In this document: in pieces, positions 7,801 to 15,100 of the stretch
How the letters are laid out: every line of letters starts with the position of its first letter
How positions within the stretch are numbered: the first letter of the stretch is position 1
Assembly (NCBI GenBank): GCA_964343195.1
Contig: CAYFIR010000125.1
Location: forward strand, 1 to 19,664
From: CAYVAP01 sp964343195
Lineage (GTDB): Bacteria > Bacteroidota > Bacteroidia > J057
Direction: 5' to 3'
DNA: 19,664 bases
Notes under the pieces: model-generated
The model's input: only the letters and a program-made list of their open reading frames with translations
The model's database searches: none
What the model was told of the DNA's origin: nothing
Made by a program: the position numbers and the translations under genes

Positions 7801-10800
7801 CATTGGTTGGATACGGACCTGTTTCGAAGGCTTCTTTCGCTGCCAGAATTTTATTACAGCCACAAGTATCCAGAATAGCCCCGTCGCCCATGGGATCGCT
7901 CACGGCAATAATGGATTGGTTCAGGCCTTGAGGCATCTGGATCTGATAGACATTGCAGGAAGGGTCGAAGCTACTGCTATTGATGTCGTTCGAAAGGGCT
8001 GGGCTGGTATGAGGAGGAGCCAAAAAGATGTCCAATACTTCCTCGAATGACTGATAGTTAAGGGTACAATTTGTCCCTGGAGGTGCCTCATTCGCCCCAA
8101 AAGGATAATCCCCAGAGCTTTGGGCACACTCACAGATAGCCTTGAAGTTGGAAATAATTGAATCGAGGACAACAGGACTCACGCAGTCCTGAAGCTTCTC
8201 TTGCCAATAAGCTTCGTACCCATCACAGATTTGTCCCGCAGTGTTGACGAGTGCATTGTCAAGGATTCCAGGTAAATTGTCAGGATCGTTGTGGTTTATT
8301 AAAATGTTATACTCAAACCCTGCCTGATCCAGTATTTGATCGATTGTTACCCCATAAATTGCAGAACCAGAACAGCTACTCGTTAAAGACTGATAATCAT
8401 CAACCATCAACTTCTGTTTCTCTCCTAAATAGAAAGCTTTGATGTAGAACCATAACTCATCGAGGTGGCAATCATCTAGTTGGCTGAATGAAATTACCCC
8501 ACCGCTATGTAGAGAGTTAAGGCAATCATCGATATCTTGTTGAATTTCAGACGCTTCACAATATACCTGGATCACCGCTAAATCCCACAAAGTATAGTTG
8601 AAGCCGTTAAAATTGCTAAGGCTGCTAGCCATTTCAGAGGGAGTCCCTGCGCCAGTAGGTCCAAAATAAGGATCAGTTCCGCCACCAGGATTGAACAAGG
8701 CACTCCCCCCCAGATTTGATGCATCTATCCATCCCAGGGAAACCGCTTCTTCCATGGACTCGACATTCATCAAAACCCTATCAAAGTCGTACCCATCTGA
8801 ACTTGCGTTGCACCAGTTGTTGTGGAAGCACCAATCTGGATGAAGATCATCAACCATGAAATCAAGCCAGGCATCATCGAAGTATATGATGAACTCAGCT
8901 ACGGAAAGGTTATTGGGCGATTGCCCATTGGGAGCGGTAAGACCTCCATAGCTAACACTGGTATAAGGAGCTGGGCTACCGGACAATATCTGGTCGGTAC
9001 CAGGTTCCGGAACTACATCGCCGTTAGCATCTATGGTGTATAGTGCTAACTGCCCACCGGGTCTTAAATCGTTTTTCATAACCTGAAGCCATGCCTCGCA
9101 GGGATTGGCCCCAATTTCATAGCATTCGGCCTCACATTCCGCTAAAGCTTCTTCCCAATCACTTGTAGTAGCTAAGTCGTTATTAGTGATTGCTTGGTAT
9201 TCCAGTAAGGAACTCCCCCAGGTCTCCAAACAGGTCAGGCTGCAAAAGTCTTCGTTACAACTTGAATAATCCACATTGGCCAATGCTTCTTGAATGAAAT
9301 CCTGTTCGGTCTTCAAGCAGGCATTATTGGCGATGTAATGATCGGCATATGCCTCAGCAGCAGCCCGGTTGACTTTTAAAGTTTTTATGATGGTGTAATT
9401 GCCTTGATCTAAATACTCAGTAATGTTTAAATCTGAGGGAGATGCGGCTGAATTACAATTACCATCAATTGCAAGAGGGCCGAATGTTTCTTGATGATTG
9501 ATTACGAAATTCCCAAACTCATCCTGTACCGTAAAGGTAATGTCATACACACAGTCATAACAGATGCCCATAATGGAGCAGGGATCTTCATAATTTGCTC
9601 CAACAAGGCCATAGTGGAAAATATGCTCTGTCCCATCAGCTACTACCAGATGTTCACGGTTCAGAGTATATGCATCCCCATCCTGACTAAGCGTGTTAAA
9701 TCCAATCAGATCCACCACAATGGGATCCTCATTGGCACTGAGTTCAACCAAATTATCCGGAGCCTCACCAGCCAGAGATGTTGCAATGGTACGACCATGG
9801 GCATCCACGTAGGTAACCGAGGCTTGGCCATTGGGATCGACCATCAGTGTTTTCTTATAGCGCTCTGCATAGCCGACCTCGGTTCCAAATAAACCGTTGA
9901 GCTCTTGTTGGCTAGGAACCCCGTAGTAGTATTTCGTTTCGTGAGAACTTCCTATCTGGTGATTATCTCCAACTCCTCCCTGCCGACGAATGCGACCTGT
10001 GTTATCTGGAGTATATTCCGTCTGTGTGAAGGGGTATCCTACTGCATTTGGAATGAAAGCATTGGGGCCATCCTGTGTAGAATTTGCACTGCTATAGTAG
10101 TTAGAAGCTCCACTTGCAGCATCCATGGAGGTGGGAGGAGTCCCATTAGCATACATATCCAGATCGAAGTCTTCCCAGGAATATGGATCACTCCCACCAC
10201 GGTTAAAGTTGTCATAAAATCCTAGCCTATTGCTGTAACTCCCCTGACTAGCTTCATAGGCAGGAACAGGTAGCACCTGAATCGCCGGACGTCCCTCAAA
10301 GTCATAGATGGTTTCCCCAACAACGGCAACCTCTCCCATCCCGATATCAGGCTGATTGATTTTGGAAACGGTTTGTCGCCCTCTCAGGGAGCCATCAAAG
10401 TAGCTGACCACCTCCTTGTGTTTGCCATATTCCGCGTAGGTGGCCTGGAACTGCCAGTTCATATCTGGCTCGTGCCCGGTGGTAATCTTAAAGCAATAAT
10501 CAAAGGCTTGATTACATGTTCCGCTAATGGGTGCCTGGCTCCACTGCCCTTCCTGGGGTTGTTCTGGATTGAGCTCACTACGGCCTACCCCCCTTACTCT
10601 AAATACCAACCAACCCTTTTTAAATACCCGCTCAATGTCGAATGTAGCCGAGTCCTTGGGAAGAGAAACCCTTACTGCCCCTTCTCGGAAATCATAGTAT
10701 CCGTTGCTGTAATCATCTACAAATACCCACTCCAAATCATAGCTCTCTGCGACCTCATAGGTATTGCTAGGATCTAGGATCTTTTGCCAATCAACCCGAA

Positions 10801-11392
10801 TCTTGTTTCCAACCAAAGATACATTCGTAATTTCGCTGGTCTCCTGCCGATCAAAGGCATAATACCGCTCAATGTCCATGCAGGTGGTCAGTTCTATCTG
10901 ATTGGGAACAGAATTTATGTGGGTATATGAGCCACTGGCATCATAGCTGATGATGTCCAGTACATGAACTGTCACCGAATGGCCATCCTCAAAAGTGAGA
11001 TGGCTTTGTGATTGGAACTCTGTCTGCCCACCTGGATTATAGGAGACTCTCAATGTGTCGAGGTCAATATCCATAGAGTTTGTCCCATCGCCATATTCAA
11101 TATAGACCAATACTTCCATCGCATAGAAGTCTGGTTGATAGGTGGGGTCATCCAGGTTGATGGACAATGTAACCCGGTTTTTGCATTGAAGATCGCCAAA
11201 AAGCCCAGTACCAATCTGGCTATATAGCGGATCATTCAACGAAAATGAGGTATTCTTGGAGAAACCTGTAGAATGGCTATTGCAATAGGACTCATTCGCT
11301 GCTTGGGAGATAGTTGGGGTGAGAAACAGCCCAAACAGGAGCCCAAACAGAATAGTAGCTGTGATGCGATGGAGTTGGATAGGAGCCATCAT
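1835..11392 (-). CDS. Giant secreted RHS-repeat protein with M23 peptidase-SH3 C-terminal toxin tip
   Basis: 3185 aa. A signal peptide spans 1-31 (cleavage near SQA-ANE). An Fn3-like region lies at about 185-291. YD-like motifs follow at about 325-375 and 515-540, then a Cys-rich region at about 603-1340 with about 32 cysteines. A beta-strand-rich, possibly propeller-like region covers about 1430-1900, and YD/RHS repeats run from about 1978 to 2896. The RHS core shows NHLGNVL near 2790, DPRVGRWLSVDP at 2867-2878 and a closing NP...DRDGN at about 2895-2905. A second Cys-rich insert (14 Cys) lies at about 2655-2750. The last ~280 residues are an M23 peptidase and SH3 tip. In known RHS toxins the repeats form a shell around a tip that is cut off after the core; that mechanism is assumed here. 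The start is the first of two adjacent ATGs, in a TAA-CC-ATG junction with the upstream gene. DNA for the RHS part (about 2760-5900) is clearly richer in GC than either flank. No T9SS C-terminal signal is seen. Confidence 0.95.
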   Translation of the reverse strand: MMAPIQLHRITATILFGLLFGLFLTPTISQAANESYCNSHSTGFSKNTSFSLNDPLYSQIGTGLFGDLQCKNRVTLSINLDDPTYQPDFYAMEVLVYIEYGDGTNSMDIDLDTLRVSYNPGGQTEFQSQSHLTFEDGHSVTVHVLDIISYDASGSYTHINSVPNQIELTTCMDIERYYAFDRQETSEITNVSLVGNKIRVDWQKILDPSNTYEVAESYDLEWVFVDDYSNGYYDFREGAVRVSLPKDSATFDIERVFKKGWLVFRVRGVGRSELNPEQPQEGQWSQAPISGTCNQAFDYCFKITTGHEPDMNWQFQATYAEYGKHKEVVSYFDGSLRGRQTVSKINQPDIGMGEVAVVGETIYDFEGRPAIQVLPVPAYEASQGSYSNRLGFYDNFNRGGSDPYSWEDFDLDMYANGTPPTSMDAASGASNYYSSANSTQDGPNAFIPNAVGYPFTQTEYTPDNTGRIRRQGGVGDNHQIGSSHETKYYYGVPSQQELNGLFGTEVGYAERYKKTLMVDPNGQASVTYVDAHGRTIATSLAGEAPDNLVELSANEDPIVVDLIGFNTLSQDGDAYTLNREHLVVADGTEHIFHYGLVGANYEDPCSIMGICYDCVYDITFTVQDEFGNFVINHQETFGPLAIDGNCNSAASPSDLNITEYLDQGNYTIIKTLKVNRAAAEAYADHYIANNACLKTEQDFIQEALANVDYSSCNEDFCSLTCLETWGSSLLEYQAITNNDLATTSDWEEALAECEAECYEIGANPCEAWLQVMKNDLRPGGQLALYTIDANGDVVPEPGTDQILSGSPAPYTSVSYGGLTAPNGQSPNNLSVAEFIIYFDDAWLDFMVDDLHPDWCFHNNWCNASSDGYDFDRVLMNVESMEEAVSLGWIDASNLGGSALFNPGGGTDPYFGPTGAGTPSEMASSLSNFNGFNYTLWDLAVIQVYCEASEIQQDIDDCLNSLHSGGVISFSQLDDCHLDELWFYIKAFYLGEKQKLMVDDYQSLTSSCSGSAIYGVTIDQILDQAGFEYNILINHNDPDNLPGILDNALVNTAGQICDGYEAYWQEKLQDCVSPVVLDSIISNFKAICECAQSSGDYPFGANEAPPGTNCTLNYQSFEEVLDIFLAPPHTSPALSNDINSSSFDPSCNVYQIQMPQGLNQSIIAVSDPMGDGAILDTCGCNKILAAKEAFETGPYPTNAIQNIEDMYASMYPGGMADIDGLICHCEAAFAADYGTQVQWSSGIPWGTSGFTHLVNLAIPVDPNMGCASCLTCEEIFTFANSLGASLIGSLETTSEGIMVLTSLFNEEFGMNLTWWDYKDFMETCGAQGFPLAGGTCNANTYLPDLVGFLDELAGNGRLYTDEWDVTGYSSFPVLTNYSGNNGYYEGGIVFRRGFQHPIDQFRVSENGDGAVGVGWKQEVLGSLYVTKLSGMDFEEEATVEIDLLGRFVVDAKPLQVSGGRTVILVVSELANEAFLSCVSLDNSFSSWGTAQTHYSFTSLDADPISVSNLEEASNGEVYADVSFSNEESITVRFNSSSASLINFNGIRWDYPSESSRGKTRTITGQNTHIASAVEPNLANNHELILRWYEHGTPFVNLLQERSYQLAVSPEALQDRVLAGRPDGGIYILIPELDNSVAVGAEGFTVIAISPGGEVEWSKSYELDASLNLVDPQYFIDSRDVDYFLNVGIATNTDGYARHLVIRILTGDGGGLSKGTPISTVSTDEVIFTDAYPDLESYDQDSVLMLYGLESLNGVHPRLWTIQNFGFDLPFGDVTLATVANTCTSYDVDVNWENATVTKDSSAFTISTITGTLQNVPSWPPSLLTTTDISLCPEKLGYKYWDGGDTYCTGELTMPNTAPESRFSNVTALSNPILMPDGTFKVLATLSFQGNTSQIFLTGTSSCLSPACQTGPTLCNQDLFPSVEPPSCKEYLEELAITQAKDDYQEYITAERSTFLDAYTQHCLDAVEETATMSYTRKEYQTTLYYYDQAGNLVHTVPPEGVVSNFNSSYTNQVDTDRENGVTNNRDHNFVTTYQYNSLGQLIQQTTPDAEGPADFWYDELGRQVLARNAKQEEDGTLYSYVLYDELGRTIEAGETAKTGGPPNALSTGSHYVAYSDFETWFNSSTQQEYVRTYYDESLSTQANNQFPGGQQHLRNRIASIEYVNPSAPVAYQNASHYSYDIRGNVTTLIHEFPELDALGHRFKRIDYDFDLISGNVNAVDYQPGQPDQFHYRYEYDANNRLTHTYSSLDSITFDLDAYYRYYWHGPLARVEIGEWQVQGMDYAYTIQGWLKGVNSSTLVTNRDMGKDGDSGSLYNGTAGVHQKVAQDAFGFTLGYFDGDYQAINTGLNDFEADPAAIYAAFTSGGQDERSLFNGNIALMQTALRDEATAALPEQLTLYHYDQLNRIREMRAFQNTNVQANNHWSGTTTSTNRYRTDYSYDKNGNLLTLDRYDQSGTQIDQFDYSYLIIGGDSTNRLDFVDDPIGSSGNDLADQNVGNYDYNEIGNLIEDTQGHIEEILWNNSNKIERIKFDNGDPTLEFRYDAGGNRVVKIVKPSLTDGTTWIYTYYVRDAQGNILAVYDRRHLTQEPLEPCETPVIGEGQLAPPPGLVSDPETGCWTDDWFDYEKLEFFKASEYHLYGSSRLGLWQANRYLTVAPSGSPECSYDLPYGYGPYADPDSADFCACDSCDQSCEEAYDIALAQYCQGDPNCELPPDWCAYNELTSDPCGCPPCIDVILDPETGAVVSSTPCDPCPCANWPVEPEFVLDGSESPHEKRYLTRGRKRYEGSNHLGNVLVVFSDRKLPLNSGGTVTGYQADVHAHSDYYPFGMTMEERTGSAEGYRFGFNGKESDDEVYGAKNSLDFGARVYDPRVGRWLSVDPLTHLAPSWTPYRFGFDNPVYWVDRDGNIEWPLRGNSVTNKSDHADGAWGLTNTVVRTSTYREIRSLGTSPHIGIDYRASIGTNIYSFGDGVVTDIGITNSGIKYIKVRYANGDVLRFIHLSSVAEGLEIGSAVLEGQVIAYSGNSGTYYSKKLGKRVNYHPHLHVDGEDRNGNPIDPEAANYGTVTNEEFFENYGGDHLALARAKEATAASTSESEDSSWSFGDLFSLPVRLKRSSSSETCQIRCNYTINTQTSPLRFFATSSGNQRAEIRSIPKGAQVYSTGNTVNGRMEVTYNGTTGWVNPIYLK
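1838..2677 (-). other. Toxin tip of the RHS protein: M23 metalloendopeptidase plus bacterial SH3 domain
   Basis: Residues about 2906-3185 of the RHS protein. M23 zinc-site motifs are complete: HIGID gives His2949 and Asp2953, FIHL gives His2997 (the usual Y-x-HL position), and HPHLHVDG gives His3040 and His3042. The glycine-rich GDGVV and EGQVIAYSGNSGT segments sit where the family has its beta-sheet turns. Family knowledge: LytM/lysostaphin-type enzymes cut peptide cross-bridges in peptidoglycan. A linker with two cysteines (3119 and 3123) follows. Residues about 3128-3185 match a bacterial SH3 domain (LR..., IPKGAQV, YNGTTGWV, YLK), a usual cell-wall binding module. GC is low compared with the RHS core just upstream, consistent with a separately acquired tip. 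The exact release site is not determinable by eye. Confidence 0.85.
3120..3415 (-). other. Cys-rich insertion inside the RHS core region
   Basis: Residues about 2658-2757 of the RHS protein hold 14 cysteines in about 100 residues, in clusters such as FCACDSC and PCGCPPC, mixed with many Pro, Asp and Tyr. They lie between two standard Bacteroidota RHS motifs, YGSSRLG (about 2630) and RYEGSNHLGNVL (about 2785). In related proteins these motifs usually stand closer together (general family knowledge). The segment may be a disulfide-stabilised loop or a metal-binding knuckle projecting from the shell. Confidence 0.7.
7375..9586 (-). other. Large Cys-rich region in the N-terminal half of the RHS protein
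   Basis: Residues about 603-1340 contain 32 cysteines, many as close pairs or triplets (CSIMGICYDC, CNEDFCSLTC, CEAEC, CGC, CHC, GCASCLTC). The segments between them are rich in acidic residues and Trp and look helical. I recognise no named domain. With an export signal on the protein, disulfide bonds are the likely role. The recurring C-x(2-4)-C spacing also leaves metal binding open. Confidence 0.7.
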
Positions 11393-11394
11393 GG

Positions 11395-12105
11395 TTATTG
11401 CTGGTTGTTGAGATAGACAAAGCGATAGGTACTAACGGAAGAGCGTAACCTTCCCTCTGAATAGGGAGTTGCCAGGAATCGAGAAATCTGTGCTTTCTGA
11501 CTAGCAGAAGTGGGGATATTTCCCTGCTGGATTTGATTGACATGGATTTCAAAGCGAGCCTTTCCAGTGCCAGGTTGGTCAAGCGATATGACATACCTAG
11601 CAAGCTGATGCGTAGCAGGTCTGAACCAGAGTTCCCCGCTTTCGTACCCTGGATACCCCTCGAAGGAGAAGCGATACCTGGCCAGACCTGGGCTCGGCTC
11701 ATCATATTGAACGCCCTGATAGAATTGCAGGAGCGTATCAGCCATGGGAGCTCCAAACATCATGCTTTGTTGTCCCTCTGCCAGTCGCTGTAGGATCACC
11801 ATCTTTTCCTGGTGATCCACAGTAAGCGTGAATTCTCCTTCCTGAATCATTTCCAGGTGTCCCAGTCGGCTGTAAACCTGCCCTCCGACCCGGCTATACT
11901 GAGCCTGAGCAACTTCTTTTGCCTCCTCAGCATCTCCCTCAAACCAGCGGTACTCCATTTCCATATTCAGCGAAGCATTCCCATAAAATGGGCTGAATAT
12001 CTGCTGAAAATCTGTTCTAAAATCCTGGGCATTAGCGGGGCTTGTGCAAAAAAGCATCACCAGTCCCACACCAACCGCAAGGTGCATTTGGGTTATCGTC
12101 TTCAT
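11395..12105 (-). CDS. Secreted/periplasmic protein of unknown function, possibly LolA-like fold
   Basis: 236 aa with a signal peptide at 1-26 (hydrophobic core 9-20, cleavage after ANA, mature start QDF). The mature part alternates short amphipathic beta strands. Examples are NASLNMEMEYRWF, a YSRVGGQVYSRLG stretch, then FTLTVDHQEKMVILQR, and later LARYRFSFEGYP and GELWFRPATHQLARYVISL. This order of strands, with a basic residue or dipole facing a hydrophobic groove, resembles LolA/LppX-type half-barrels that carry lipoproteins or lipids. The resemblance is by eye only. The gene sits between the two giant genes with 2-nt gaps on each side (TAA-CC-ATG both times), so its product is probably made in step with them and may help their export or assembly. 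It could equally be an outer-membrane-side adaptor unrelated to LolA. Confidence 0.85.
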   Translation of the reverse strand: MKTITQMHLAVGVGLVMLFCTSPANAQDFRTDFQQIFSPFYGNASLNMEMEYRWFEGDAEEAKEVAQAQYSRVGGQVYSRLGHLEMIQEGEFTLTVDHQEKMVILQRLAEGQQSMMFGAPMADTLLQFYQGVQYDEPSPGLARYRFSFEGYPGYESGELWFRPATHQLARYVISLDQPGTGKARFEIHVNQIQQGNIPTSASQKAQISRFLATPYSEGRLRSSVSTYRFVYLNNQQ

Positions 12106-12107
12106 GG

Positions 12108-15100
12108 TTACTGATTGTGAATGGTGGATGCGTTGTAACGAGTTTCCTTGATGGTCTTGATCCCATCTTCGGTTTCGACCTTGATGCCAGTCAATTCACC
12201 TTTACTGTTATACTGGTAGAATTGCATGAAATTGTTCTCATCACCAACAGCCATGAGCCGTAGGTCTCTATTCCGATAGACATAGGTTTTCATGCTTGCA
12301 TCCATGGGATGAATGCGGAGGTCGTCGAGGTAGATTACTGCATTAGGATTAGAGTAATAGGTAGCATCAGCGACCTTTATTCTGATTGTAAATGGTGCTC
12401 CAGCATAGGCTTGGGGGAACGTAAGCACCCCGGTAAGTTGCTGCCAACCTTCGATAATCGGGCCATAGGAAAGAGGCACATCCAAATTCATCGTTGTGCC
12501 ATCATTGCAAATGGTAGCTGTTACGATATTTGTCCCACCAGCAAACGCTAGATAATTATCGGGAGTTAAAACATCACTGGATGCATATCGAGAGTCATCT
12601 TTTATCCAAAATGAGATTAAATACTCTTGAGATCCGGTCGATGCCTCGGGGGAAAATGTTGACGAATAATCAGATTTCTCCAGTTCATATGGTTTACTTG
12701 TATTAGGAACCCCTTGCACCTCAGTTATCTCATGACTGAAGACCAACTCGTTCCCCACTTCTAGCAGTAGAGACTTATCTCCAGAATGGGCATCCTGCTG
12801 GGTCACATATTGATCTATATCAAAATCCCCATCGATACTCAACTGTAAATGAGGAATTTCACAGCCAGCCACACCTAAATCCCAACTAAACTCAAAATTC
12901 TCATTGGCAATCTCGCTGTAACGGGCATTTGCTGCTACTGCAATCGGTACCTGATGATGGTGGCCATATAGTGCCGAGGAATAAACTCCTAGTGCATTTT
13001 CTGATTCAATGCTATATCCATGATTGGAGAATTTTGAAACCTGCTCTGTCCACGTCCAATTAGTAGGACTAGCGTCAAATAATCCTGCGGAGGCTGACCA
13101 TTCATAAAATGGGGTGAAGTTAAGGAGCGTACCATCCGTTCGGATGTCATTCGCACCGATTTCGCGCTCGGTAAGATAAGTGTAACTTCTTAAAGGATAC
13201 CAACTACCCCTAAGCCCTAGCAAAAATGGATTAACGATTTCCCCTTCAGCATAATCTGCAAAACAGGTATTTTGATAGACTGGGTAGTCTGGCCCAGTAC
13301 AAGTCGGCGGAGGGTTCACTCCAAATAATCCTCCATACAATCGCCTTACATCAGAATATACTACCGCACCTGCGCTAAGAATATCATCAGTATTACTAGG
13401 ACTAATACTTCCCCCATTGATAGGACTATCCTTACTCGCAACGCTAGCCATGGAAGTCGCGGCCTGATTTCGGTGCCCAGATCTAATGACAAGAACTCTG
13501 TGATATGTGCCGCTTGAGAACAGATTCCCGTCTTCATCTATGACATAAATTTTGTCGTTCACTTGATCTACATCCAGAATCCATCCTTTTTCTGGGTTAG
13601 ATCCTGAACTTGGCCAGATCATTAGTTCGTCCCCTTTTACAAGGATATCGAGTTCCTCACTAGATGCGTTATCGAAATCAACAGAACTAAGATCTGCATA
13701 AATATTCTGGTAAGCCTGCCCCATTCCCTCATAGGCCCAATGAGCAGGATAGTCCAGGCTGTAAAGGGGATCTTTAAACTCATTCGAAGTCTCTGTGAGG
13801 AGCACTTCCCCAGTTTGCTCATCCCAGGCCAGATTCTTTGTCTCTACAGAAGAGCCGCCGACATCTGTGGCCACTACTCGTTCCAATATTCCATAAGAGT
13901 CTATAACCTTGGTAGCGACCATGGAGCGAAAACGAGTTTGTGATATCTGAGGCGTAGGCCAAAGGCTAGGAACCGGTATGGGAATCGGAGGGAACGGCAA
14001 TACGGCAGTGTTAATATTGGCACTAAGAGAGACACCTATAACCTCGGATCCAGACTCTCTTCCATCCAGAATCAGTTCCACCTCCTTTTTAAATGTCCCC
14101 AGGTATTGATCCCCGTTGGGACGGATAAGAGGAACCTGATTGTTATTTAACTCTCTTGGATATCTTCTATTTGCCTTGGTGCGATAAAAGTATTCAACCT
14201 TAGAAATTGGTTTGGACTTCCCTTCGGCATACACCTTTTGCGCTTTGGGCTTGCCATGCATATCATTGCGGTAAATGGCGTAGCCCTGGGTTGCACTCAA
14301 ATACTCCTTGGAGGAAATCTTAAGGAACTTAAAGATTCCATTTAATGGGTTGTACCGGGTATCCAGGTTGGTGGAGCGGACAATAGTCGGAAAATCTTTG
14401 GCTGTATAGAATTCCTGAACGGTATGCCCTGTAGCATTTTGGTTCACCGCTGCATCTCTCAAACTGCTAACCTTGACGCGACGGTAAATGATTGAGGGGC
14501 CAGGGTAGTATGACTCTCCGATTGGAGCCTCAACGTAATGCAGACCATCTGGAACTCCGACTAGACGTTCGCTAAAGAAAATGGGCTGCTTGAACGGATT
14601 TTCATCGGCTCCTATGTAAGGTTCATAAGCCGCAACCCCACTGCTAATCATCTTGCTTGGGTCGAAGTCGTCCTCAATTTCATATTCATAGGTTTGCCCA
14701 TAAACTCGATCACTATGAGGACTCCCTGCCATTGCTTGCCAATTATCGCGCATCTCGATACGGAAGACTCTTGAGCCTCCCCCATGCTTACGCTTATCAG
14801 GAGAGTTTAGCCTTACCCAAGACTGTGACGGATCAGCCTTCTGGCAATAAGATCCCTTTGCTAAGAAGCGATAGTACTGCTGAAACAGAAGTTTCATCTC
14901 ATTAGCAAATCCTAGAACAGCATAGCCTAAATCGGTAATGTTTGAACTCGGGTTTTGAAATGCCTGAGGATTATACAGGTAGTCAGGCCTGTTCATCTTC
15001 AAGTAATTCATGGCAGCAAATGCGACTGGACTTATCATTTTGGAACCATCGTCAACCATCCCGACTTTTTCTAATTTGATATATCCAATATTGCCTGATC

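Noticed and set aside
1835..11392. T9SS or T6SS (PAAR) delivery of the RHS protein
   Set aside because: The C-terminus is the M23-SH3 tip rather than a sorting domain, and the N-terminus is an export signal followed by Fn3-like sequence, with no PAAR motif. The only T9SS signal seen belongs to the unrelated gene at the left edge.
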